Positions 7,479-13,965 of a DNA stretch of 17,270 nucleotides are shown piece by piece. Below the pieces are notes generated by a model. It did not search any database. It saw only the letters and a program-made list of their open reading frames with translations, and had not been told where the DNA came from. A program made the translations under genes and the position numbers. Within the stretch, counting starts at the first letter, position 1; each line of letters opens with the position of its first letter. Origin of the DNA: Planctomycetota bacterium (GTDB lineage Bacteria; Planctomycetota; B15-G4); NCBI GenBank assembly GCA_003644265.1, contig QNBX01000097.1:1-17270 (forward strand), given 5' to 3'.

Positions 7479-9001
7479 GCGTCGGCGGCCAGCGAGCGGA
7501 GGTGGTGCGCGGCGGGCTGCTGCTCATGCTCGCCAAGCTGGTGCACACCATCGCGGGCTTCGGGCTGTTCTTCTTCCTGTCCGCCATCCTGGACTGGTCC
7601 ATGGGCGGCGCCGGCATCGCGGCCTTCGGCATCTACGGCACGGCGCTGGTGGTCATCAACCCGCTCAACATGATGTTTGCCCAGGGCACACTGCAGCTCG
7701 TGAGCCAGATGGTCGCCAGCCACCCGGACGATCCCGGCGGCGTGTTCCGCGCCTGCGCACGCATGCAGCTGCCGTTGGTGCTGGCGTTCGTGGTGCTGTT
7801 CCAGCTGGCCGTGCCCGCCATCGCGCGGCACGGGCTGAACGACCCGGCCTACGAGACGATCCTGCGCGTGGGCGGCGCCATCCCGATCTTCTACGCCCTG
7901 CGCTGTCTCTACCAGGGCTACTGCAACGGCACGCGGCGCTTCCGCGAGCAGTCGTGGATCGACATGGGTAGCTCGATCCTGCGCATGGCTCTGGTGCTCA
8001 CGGGCGCGGCCCTGGGTTACGGCGCGCTGGGCGCGCTGCTGGGCTTCGTGGCGGCGTCGTTCGTGATGATGGTGGTGGCCATGCTCTGGATCCGCCCGGC
8101 GCGTGGGGGCGCAACGGCGGCGCTCGACCTGACGCAGCTGCTGCTGTTCCAGGGCAAGGTCCTGGCCGTGACGCTGGTGACCTTCTACCTCATGAGCCTC
8201 GACCAGCTGGCCGTGAAGGCGCTGGCGGACAGCGACCCGGACATCGCCGACCGGCTCGCGGGCTACTACACCGGCAACCTGAAGATCGCGCAGATCCCGT
8301 GGAGCATCATCAGCGCGCTGGTGTGGGTGTTGTTCCCGCTGGTGGCCGCGAGCGCGCAGGACCCGGCGCGGCAACGGGCCACCCTGCGCCAGGGCTTCCG
8401 GCTGGTGCTGCTGCTGATGGCGCCGGTGTGTGTGGTGCTTGGCAGCACCGCGCACGAGACCTACGCGCTGGTCTTCCACGGCAACGCCGCGCGGGCGCTG
8501 ACCGAGTTCGGTGACCCGCTCTCGGTGGTGAGCGGTCCGCTGCAGGTGCTCGCGCCGGGCTACTTCGTGTACGGGCTGCTGATCGTGGCCACCATGCTCA
8601 TCACGGCGCAGGGCCGCGCGGGCACCTCGCTGCTGATCATGTCGCTGACGCTCGTGCTGGGGCTGGTGTTCACCCGCAGCCTGGTCGAGAGCCACGGGCC
8701 CGTGGGCGCGGCGGCTGGCAGCGCGGCCGCGTGGACGCTGGGGCTGGTGGCCGCCTCGATCGTGCTGGCGCGACGCTTCGGCGCCTTCGTCCCCGGCGCC
8801 AGCGTGGTGCGCATCGCCCTGGCCTGCGGCGCGCTCTGGCTGGTGTCGATCGCGCTGCCGGGCGAGGGCCTGATGCTGCTCGCCAAGGACAGCTTGCTGG
8901 GCCTGGTCTACCTGGCCGTGATCCTGCTCACGCGCGAGGTGACCCCCGCCGAGATCCGTGAGATCATGCTGGCAGCCCGAGCCGGGCGGGCGGCACAATA
9001 G
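7475..9001 (+). CDS. MOP-superfamily polysaccharide/lipid flippase (Wzx/MviN-like)
   Basis: 508 residues, almost wholly hydrophobic, with about 12-14 predicted membrane helices from GGLLLMLAKLVHTIAGFGLF (13-32) to LLGLVYLAVILL near the end. The pattern fits MOP exporters, which flip lipid-linked oligosaccharides or other amphiphiles across the inner membrane. The N-terminal helix followed by a Gly-rich stretch and a mid-protein LFPLVAASAQDP also fits, but subfamily (Wzx, MATE, MurJ) cannot be fixed by eye. The ATG overlaps the stop of the sulfatase-fold gene as ATGA and has no SD of its own, so translational coupling is likely. Position between a glycosyltransferase/transferase pair and the phosphonate genes suggests the substrate is a lipid-linked glycan or the phosphonolipid itself (inference). 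Confidence 0.82.
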   Translation: MSVGGQRAEVVRGGLLLMLAKLVHTIAGFGLFFFLSAILDWSMGGAGIAAFGIYGTALVVINPLNMMFAQGTLQLVSQMVASHPDDPGGVFRACARMQLPLVLAFVVLFQLAVPAIARHGLNDPAYETILRVGGAIPIFYALRCLYQGYCNGTRRFREQSWIDMGSSILRMALVLTGAALGYGALGALLGFVAASFVMMVVAMLWIRPARGGATAALDLTQLLLFQGKVLAVTLVTFYLMSLDQLAVKALADSDPDIADRLAGYYTGNLKIAQIPWSIISALVWVLFPLVAASAQDPARQRATLRQGFRLVLLLMAPVCVVLGSTAHETYALVFHGNAARALTEFGDPLSVVSGPLQVLAPGYFVYGLLIVATMLITAQGRAGTSLLIMSLTLVLGLVFTRSLVESHGPVGAAAGSAAAWTLGLVAASIVLARRFGAFVPGASVVRIALACGALWLVSIALPGEGLMLLAKDSLLGLVYLAVILLTREVTPAEIREIMLAARAGRAAQ

Positions 9002-9116
9002 GACCATTCGGAGCGCCGGTGCGCCGATCTGTGCGGCTCCGATCGCGGCCGCCGGCCAGCAGCGGGACAGCGGCCGGGCAGGCCCGCCGCGGCTCGACAG
9101 ACGAAGGGCTCCACGC
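9002..9116 (+). other. 115-base gap between flippase and PEP mutase genes, with two GC-rich inverted repeats
   Basis: This is the only sizeable gap in the operon. CGGAGC (9009-9014) pairs with GCTCCG (9036-9041), and CCGGCC (9052-9057) pairs with GGCCGG (9072-9077) across a 14-base loop. Neither is followed by a T run, so they are not typical Rho-independent terminators. CACAAT (8994-8999) is a weak -10 candidate that could give the phosphonate block its own promoter. The function is unproven. Confidence 0.3.
9103..9108 (+). promoter_or_regulatory. Ribosome binding site deciding the PEP mutase start
   Basis: GAAGGG lies eight bases before GTG at 9117. It supports that start over the longer open frame, which extends upstream into the flippase gene to 8958. 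Confidence 0.6.
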
Positions 9117-10790
9117 GTGAACAAGTCCAGCCAGCTTCGAGCGACCCTCTCGGGCGAGCGCCCCGTGCAGGTCATCGGCGCCCACAACGGGCTCGGCGCG
9201 CGCATCGCCGAGGACGCGGGCTTCGACGCGGTCTGGGCCAGCGGCCTCGAGATCTCGACCGCCGCCGGCGTGCCGGACGCCAACATCCTCACCATGACGC
9301 AGCTGCTCGACGCCGCACAGCAGATGCACCACGCCACGCGCCTACCCGTGATCTGCGACTGCGACACGGGCTTCGGCAACAGCAACAACGTCATCCACAT
9401 GGTGAAGCGCTACGAGGCCGCGGGCATCGCCGCGGTGTGCATGGAGGACAAGCTGTTCCCCAAGGTGAACAGCTTCGTCCCCGGGCGGCAGGACCTGGCG
9501 CCCATGGCCGAGTTCGTCGGCAAGCTCATGGCCGCCAAGCACGCCCAGGCCAGCGACGACTTCTTCGTGATCGCGCGGGTCGAGGCGCTGATCGCGGGCT
9601 GGGGTATGCAGGAGGCGCTCAAGCGAGCGGAGGCCTACCGCAAGGCCGGCGCCGACGCGATCCTGATCCACAGCAAGCAGAGGACGCCGGACGAGATCCT
9701 GGCCTTCCTCAAGCAGTGGGATCACCGCTCGCCGGTGGTGGTGGTGCCCACGACCTACCCGCAGCTCACGGCCAGCGAGCTCAAGGCCGCCGGCGCCGAC
9801 ATCGTGATCTACGCCAACCACGGGCTGCGCGCGGGCATCGGCGCCATGCAGCAGACCTTCGCCGAGATCATCGAAGCCGAGGGCGCCATGACCGTCGTCG
9901 ACGAGCTGGCCCCCATGACGGAGGTCTTCAGGCTGCAGGGCATGCTGCGCATGAAGGAGCAGGAGAAGGAGTTCCTGCGCACCGGCGCCAAGCCCGTCAG
10001 GATCCTCGTGCCGGCGGGCGGTGACATCGACCTGCCCGCCGACCTGGCCGAGATCGTCGATGCCGGAGGGCCGCGTGCCCTGCTCGACCTGTACGGCAAG
10101 CCGCTGATCGAACGCCAGATGGACGCATTTGCCCTGGCCGGCGCCCAGGACATCTCGCTGGTGGGTCCCATAGCGCCTGCGCAGGTAACGCTCGGCAACC
10201 TCGGGCTGGTGGACTCACGAGCCGAGTCGCTGTTGGGCACGGTGCACGCGGGCCTGACCGCCAGGCCCTGCCCCGCCGGCGGGGCGGTGATCATCTGCTA
10301 CTCCGACATCCTGTTTGGCGAGCCCGTGGCCCGTCGCATCGTCAACTGCGACGCCGACATCGGCGTGCTGGTCGACCGCTCGTTTTCCGAGAGCGACCGC
10401 GGCCGGACCAAGGCTCTCGACTACGTCTTCACCGACCCGGCGCCGGACGAGTCGGGCCGCGTGCTCGACACCACGCGCAGCTACGCGGTCCAGCACATCG
10501 GCAAGCAGATCGACCCGCGCGAGGCCCACTTCGAGTTCATCGGCATGCTGAGCCTGAGCGAGGTCGGCTACGCCACGGTCATGCAGCGCTACGCGACGTG
10601 GTCACGCGAGCGCGCGGGCCAGCCCTTCGGCAACGCCGCGAGCTTCGAACAGGCGACGCTGACGGACTTCCTGCAGGAGCTGATCGACGCGGGCGAGTCC
10701 GTCGTCGCGCTGGAACAGGACCGCGGCTGGATGGAGATCCACGACTTTGACGACTACAAGGCCGCCATCGCGCAGCTGAGCCGGGAGTAA
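9117..10790 (+). CDS. pepM: Phosphoenolpyruvate mutase fused to a nucleotidyltransferase-like domain
   Basis: 557 residues from GTG 9117, where the PEP-mutase fold begins at once (SSQLRATLSG...QVIGAHNGLGARIAEDAGFDAVW). Residues 1 to about 290 are PEP mutase of the isocitrate-lyase superfamily. The diagnostic EDKLFPKVNS (110-119) matches the EDKxxxxxNS mutase signature, and CDCDTGFGN (80-88) supplies metal-binding Asp residues. The enzyme rearranges PEP to phosphonopyruvate, the entry step of nearly all phosphonate synthesis. Residues about 293-557 look like a second domain of NTP-transferase fold: RILVPAGGDIDLP, YGKPLIERQMDAF, YSDILFGEP (395-403), HFEFIGMLSL and GWMEIHDFDDY (538-547). Its first loop lacks the GxGxR of active nucleotidyltransferases and PKP is replaced, so it may be inactive or altered. 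The next gene starts 4 bases downstream. Confidence 0.94.
   Translation: MNKSSQLRATLSGERPVQVIGAHNGLGARIAEDAGFDAVWASGLEISTAAGVPDANILTMTQLLDAAQQMHHATRLPVICDCDTGFGNSNNVIHMVKRYEAAGIAAVCMEDKLFPKVNSFVPGRQDLAPMAEFVGKLMAAKHAQASDDFFVIARVEALIAGWGMQEALKRAEAYRKAGADAILIHSKQRTPDEILAFLKQWDHRSPVVVVPTTYPQLTASELKAAGADIVIYANHGLRAGIGAMQQTFAEIIEAEGAMTVVDELAPMTEVFRLQGMLRMKEQEKEFLRTGAKPVRILVPAGGDIDLPADLAEIVDAGGPRALLDLYGKPLIERQMDAFALAGAQDISLVGPIAPAQVTLGNLGLVDSRAESLLGTVHAGLTARPCPAGGAVIICYSDILFGEPVARRIVNCDADIGVLVDRSFSESDRGRTKALDYVFTDPAPDESGRVLDTTRSYAVQHIGKQIDPREAHFEFIGMLSLSEVGYATVMQRYATWSRERAGQPFGNAASFEQATLTDFLQELIDAGESVVALEQDRGWMEIHDFDDYKAAIAQLSRE
10783..10787 (+). promoter_or_regulatory. Ribosome binding site of the phosphonopyruvate decarboxylase gene
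   Basis: GGGAG lies inside the last codons of pepM, seven bases before the GTG start at 10795. It identifies this GTG as the start although the gap between the two genes is only four bases. Confidence 0.5.
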
Positions 10791-10794
10791 GGCC

Positions 10795-11952
10795 GTGGCC
10801 ATCGACATCGAGCGTTTCGCGCTGGCCCTGCGAGCACAGGGCGTCGACTTCTTCACGGGCGTACCGTGCAGCTACTTCCAGTCGTTCGTGAGCTACGCCT
10901 CCGCCAGCGACTCGCTGCCCTACACCATCGCGGCCAGTGAGGGCGAGGCCATCGGGATCGCCACAGGCGCCTGGCTGTCCGGCCGCATGGGCGCCGTCTT
11001 GCTGCAGAACTCGGGCCTGGGCAACTGCGTCAACCCGCTCACCAGCCTGTCGGCCACCTTCGAGATCCCGCTGCTGCTGCTGATCAGCCACCGCGGCGAG
11101 CAGGGCGACGACGCTCCCCAGCACGACCTCATGGGCGAGATCACCTACGACCTGCTGGAGGCCATGCGCATCCCGGCCTTCACCCTGGCTGCCGACGACG
11201 ACGGCGCCCAGCGCAGCCTGGAGCAGGCCCTCGGCGAGACGCGCCGCAGCAACCGCCCCGTCGCGCTGGTGGTGCCCAAGGGCCGCTTCGAGCGCTTCAC
11301 GTGCGACCAGCAGCCGCCACACAAGGCGCCCTCGCGCTGCGTGCCCGAGCGGCTGCCCGGCCCCAGCGCGTGTGTGCCCCGCGAGCAGGCCCTGCGCGAG
11401 CTCGACCGCGTGCTCGACGAGCGGGACCTCGTGGTCACCACCACGGGCATGACCTCGCGCGAGCTGTTCACGATCCGCGATCGCCCGGGCAACTTCTACA
11501 TGCTCGGGTCCATGGGCTGCGCGGCGGCCATCGGCCTGGGCCTGACGCGCTGCGCGCCGGACCGCAAGCTGGTGGTGCTCGACGGCGACGGCGCCCTGCT
11601 GATGAAGCTCGGCACGGCGGCGACCATCGGCCACTATCGCCCGCGCGGCCTGCTGCACGTCGTGCTCGACAACGGCACCTACGAGACCACGGGCGGCCAG
11701 CCCACCACGAGCTGCTCGGTGGCCTTCGAACAGATCGCCGCGGGCGCGGGCTACGCGCGCTCGCTGGTGGTCAACAGCCCGTCCGCCCTCGCGCAGGTCG
11801 TGGCCGAGTTCGAGGTCGGGCAGGGCCCGCTGTTCGTGACCCTCGCCATCCGCAGCGGGCACATGCAGGGCGTCGGCCGCGTGGGCCGCAGCCCCCAGCA
11901 GATCCGGGACGACTTCCGTCATGCCGCCAGTGAATCGCTTCGCGTTTCATAA
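10795..11952 (+). CDS. ppd: Phosphonopyruvate decarboxylase (ThDP-dependent)
   Basis: 385 residues, the usual length of the family. It decarboxylates phosphonopyruvate to phosphonoacetaldehyde, the irreversible step that pulls the unfavourable PEP mutase reaction forward. The N-terminal pyrimidine-binding half has FFTGVPCSYF (19-28), Glu49 in AASEGEAIGIATG (likely the ThDP-activating Glu), QNSGLGNCVNPLTSL (71-85) and ISHRGEQGDDAPQH (97-110). The C-terminal half carries the ThDP-magnesium motif from GDG (264-266) to Asn293 (VLDN), then GTYETTGGQPTT. The active-site and spacing features match the Ppd/AepY group rather than acetolactate synthase, and the shorter length agrees. The GTG start has a good SD. 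The end overlaps the dehydrogenase gene by 32 bases, implying cotranslation. Confidence 0.94.
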   Translation: MAIDIERFALALRAQGVDFFTGVPCSYFQSFVSYASASDSLPYTIAASEGEAIGIATGAWLSGRMGAVLLQNSGLGNCVNPLTSLSATFEIPLLLLISHRGEQGDDAPQHDLMGEITYDLLEAMRIPAFTLAADDDGAQRSLEQALGETRRSNRPVALVVPKGRFERFTCDQQPPHKAPSRCVPERLPGPSACVPREQALRELDRVLDERDLVVTTTGMTSRELFTIRDRPGNFYMLGSMGCAAAIGLGLTRCAPDRKLVVLDGDGALLMKLGTAATIGHYRPRGLLHVVLDNGTYETTGGQPTTSCSVAFEQIAAGAGYARSLVVNSPSALAQVVAEFEVGQGPLFVTLAIRSGHMQGVGRVGRSPQQIRDDFRHAASESLRVS

Positions 11953-13069
11953 CCCCGTCGAGGTGCGCTTCGGGCGGGGCGTCAGCGCCGATCTCGGCGC
12001 GTGCCTGCAGCTGCCGGCGCTGCTGGTGCTGGGCCGCGCGACGCTCGAGCGCACGGGCCTGGCCGACTTCGCCGCGCGCACCGAGGGGGTGCACACGCAC
12101 GCGGGCGTCCCGCCCAACCCCACGCCCGACATCATCGACGCCGGCGCCACCCACGCCCGCGAGCTCGGCGTCCGCACCATCGTCGGCGTGGGCGGAGGCT
12201 CGGCCCAGGACGCGGCCAAGTGCATGGCGGTCATGCTCGGACACAGCGAGTCGATCCGCGACCTCCAGGCCCGATGCCGTGCCGGCGAGGCGTTCATCCG
12301 GCGCGTGCGCCTGATCCAGCTGCCGACCACCGCGGGCACCGGCAGCGAGGTCACCCGCTGGGCCTCCGTCTGGGGCGAGAACGGCAGCAAGTCCTCCCTG
12401 GATCACGAGAGCGGCTACGCCGATGTGTGCCTCGTCGATCCGGCCCTGACCGACGGCATGGGCGCCGCGCTCACCGCCACCACCGGGCTCGACGCCATGG
12501 CCCACGCCATGGAGGCGCTCTGGGGCGTGCACCACAATCCCGTCTCGAGCCTGCACGCGCGCGCCGCGCTGGGCCTGGTGTCGCGGCACCTGCTGCCCTG
12601 CGTGCGCGCGGGCGACGCGGGCATCGCCTCCGCGGCAGCCGCCGCGACGCAACGACAGCGCGACGGCATGGCCCTCGCGTCCCTGCACGCCGGCCTGGCC
12701 CTGTCCAACACGCGCAGCGCCGTGGCCCACGCCTTGAGCTACGCGCTCACCGGCGAGCACGGGGTCTGTCATGGCGCCGCCGTGGGCCTGCTGTGCCGCG
12801 GCGCCCTGCCCGTCAACGCGGCCCTGGTGCCGGAGCGCGTGGCGGCCATCACCGACGCGCTGGGCCTGCCCGACGTGCGCGCGGCCCAGGCCTTCATCGA
12901 CGAGGTGTTCGTGGCGGCGGGCCTGCCCACAGACCTGGCCGGACACGGCGTCCCCGCCTCGGCCCTGCCCGCGCTGGTCGACACCGCCTGCGGCGCCGAG
13001 CGTCTGGCCAACAACCCCGGACAACTCCAGCCCGCCGACCTGGCGGCGATCCTGGAGGCCATCGCGTGA
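11921..13069 (+). CDS. phpC: Iron-containing alcohol dehydrogenase, probable phosphonoacetaldehyde reductase (2-hydroxyethylphosphonate forming)
   Basis: 382 residues, a normal length for the type III (Fe-ADH) family. NAD(P) binding is shown by GVGGGSAQDAAK (89-100) and TTAGTGSEVT (136-145). Metal ligands are Asp191 and His195 in GLDAMAHAMEA, His270 in VAHALSY and His284 in GVCHG. Fe-ADHs of the PhpC/FomC group reduce phosphonoacetaldehyde to 2-hydroxyethylphosphonate; TAGTGSEVTRWASVW followed by a KSSL segment resembles that group. Function is supported chiefly by its position directly after ppd and by the lack of any aminotransferase, so the substrate is partly inferred. ATG 11921 is used; GTG 11930 is an in-frame alternative. 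The start lies 32 bases inside ppd, and the stop overlaps the next GTG as GTGA. The symbol follows the functional analogue. Confidence 0.85.
   Translation: MPPVNRFAFHNPVEVRFGRGVSADLGACLQLPALLVLGRATLERTGLADFAARTEGVHTHAGVPPNPTPDIIDAGATHARELGVRTIVGVGGGSAQDAAKCMAVMLGHSESIRDLQARCRAGEAFIRRVRLIQLPTTAGTGSEVTRWASVWGENGSKSSLDHESGYADVCLVDPALTDGMGAALTATTGLDAMAHAMEALWGVHHNPVSSLHARAALGLVSRHLLPCVRAGDAGIASAAAAATQRQRDGMALASLHAGLALSNTRSAVAHALSYALTGEHGVCHGAAVGLLCRGALPVNAALVPERVAAITDALGLPDVRAAQAFIDEVFVAAGLPTDLAGHGVPASALPALVDTACGAERLANNPGQLQPADLAAILEAIA
13054..13058 (+). promoter_or_regulatory. Ribosome binding site deciding the cytidylyltransferase start
   Basis: GGAGG sits seven bases before GTG at 13066 within the last codons of the dehydrogenase gene. 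It supports a start there rather than anywhere in the much longer in-frame open stretch beginning at 12001. Confidence 0.7.
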
Positions 13070-13965
13070 GCGCCGACGCCCGCCGCGACAGCCACCACCC
13101 CACGGGCAGTGGCGTCAGCCGCGCGGTCATCCTGGCGGCCGGCCGCGGCGCGCGCCTGGGAGCGCACACCGATGCGTGCCCCAAACCGCTGCTGAGCCTG
13201 CACAGCTCGGGCCAACCCACGCTCATCGGGCGACAGCTCGAGCAGCTGGAGTCGCGCGGCGTTCGACACGTGACCGTCGCCGTGGGCTACCTCGGTGCCG
13301 TGCTGGCCAAGGAACTGGCCGCGCGACCCGGAGCCCTGACGATCGCCACGGTCGAGAACCGCGACTGGGCGAGCAGCGGCTCGGGTTGCTCCCTGGTCCA
13401 GGCGGCGGACGCGTTTCGGGCGGGCGAGGACGTGCTGCTCACCCACGGCGACATCATCTACGACGACGCCATCCTCGATGCCGTGCTCGCGACGGCGAGC
13501 CGGGCCGGCAGCGCCATCGCCGCTGACCGCAGCTGGCGCGCCGAGACCCACGACGAGGTCCTGGCCTGGACGCGCGACGGCCGCCTCGCCGGCGTGCGCA
13601 AGGGCGCGGCGGATCGCGAGGCCGACCCCTCTGACCGCGTCAGCGCGCGCGACGCTGCTCCCGGCATGGTGTCACAGCTCGCTGGGTCTCCCGGCGCCGG
13701 CGGCCGCGGCACGGGCGAGTTCATCGGCGTGTCCGTGTTCAGCGCCGGCTTCGCCGCGGCCTTCGTCGGCTTCGTCGAGCAGCGCACACGCCACGACCGC
13801 TCGCTCGACTACGAGCAGCCGCTGCTGTCCGAGTTCATCGCGCGATCGGAGCACAGCGCCGCGGTCGCGTTCAGCGACGGCCTCGACTGGCGCAACGTCA
13901 ACTACCCCGAAGACCTGGCATGGGCGCGTGAGCGCTGCGTCGCGGCCCAGGAGCGCGGCGCATGA
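13066..13965 (+). CDS. NTP transferase domain protein, probable phosphonate (2-HEP) cytidylyltransferase
   Basis: 299 residues from GTG 13066. The sugar-nucleotidyltransferase fold is clear: AVILAAGRGARLG (20-32) for triphosphate binding, CPKPLLSL (38-45), VAVGYLG, ENRDWASSGSGCSLVQAAD (97-115), LTHGDIIYDD (125-134) with Asp129 as the likely metal ligand, and GEFIGVSVF later. Proteins of this type make CDP-choline (LicC), CDP-inositol or CMP-phosphonates (PntC). Because it lies between the 2-HEP-forming enzymes and a CDP-alcohol phosphatidyltransferase, the likely reaction is CTP plus 2-HEP to CMP-HEP and pyrophosphate. The motif near 97-115 also resembles inositol-1-phosphate cytidylyltransferases, so an inositol substrate is an alternative, though no inositol-phosphate synthase is nearby. 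It overlaps both neighbours by four bases (GTGA and ATGA). Confidence 0.85.
   Translation: MSADARRDSHHPTGSGVSRAVILAAGRGARLGAHTDACPKPLLSLHSSGQPTLIGRQLEQLESRGVRHVTVAVGYLGAVLAKELAARPGALTIATVENRDWASSGSGCSLVQAADAFRAGEDVLLTHGDIIYDDAILDAVLATASRAGSAIAADRSWRAETHDEVLAWTRDGRLAGVRKGAADREADPSDRVSARDAAPGMVSQLAGSPGAGGRGTGEFIGVSVFSAGFAAAFVGFVEQRTRHDRSLDYEQPLLSEFIARSEHSAAVAFSDGLDWRNVNYPEDLAWARERCVAAQERGA

Noticed and set aside
9009..9077. Rho-independent terminator after the flippase
   Set aside because: Stems are GC-rich, but neither is followed by a T run, and the downstream gene continues in the same direction with a good SD.
8958..9116. 53-codon upstream extension of the PEP mutase
   Set aside because: It overlaps the flippase end and is compositionally unlike the rest; the mutase fold begins immediately after GTG 9117.
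7307..9400. 697-codon open frame on the minus strand opposite the flippase
   Set aside because: It is Gln/His/Arg/Ala-rich with no fold-like pattern, lies antisense to a well-supported membrane protein, and its Ser-Asp run is only the complement of the GAGTCC repeat. Long antisense frames are expected at this GC content.
10579..13024. Minus-strand open frames of 447 (10579-11922) and 417 (11771-13024) codons opposite ppd and the dehydrogenase
   Set aside because: Composition is Ala/Arg/Gly/His-rich without motifs, and the plus-strand genes there have complete catalytic signatures.
12001..13065. In-frame upstream extension of the cytidylyltransferase reading frame (355 extra codons)
   Set aside because: It lies inside the dehydrogenase gene, is Arg/Pro/His-rich, and GTG 13066 has a strong SD right before the conserved fold.
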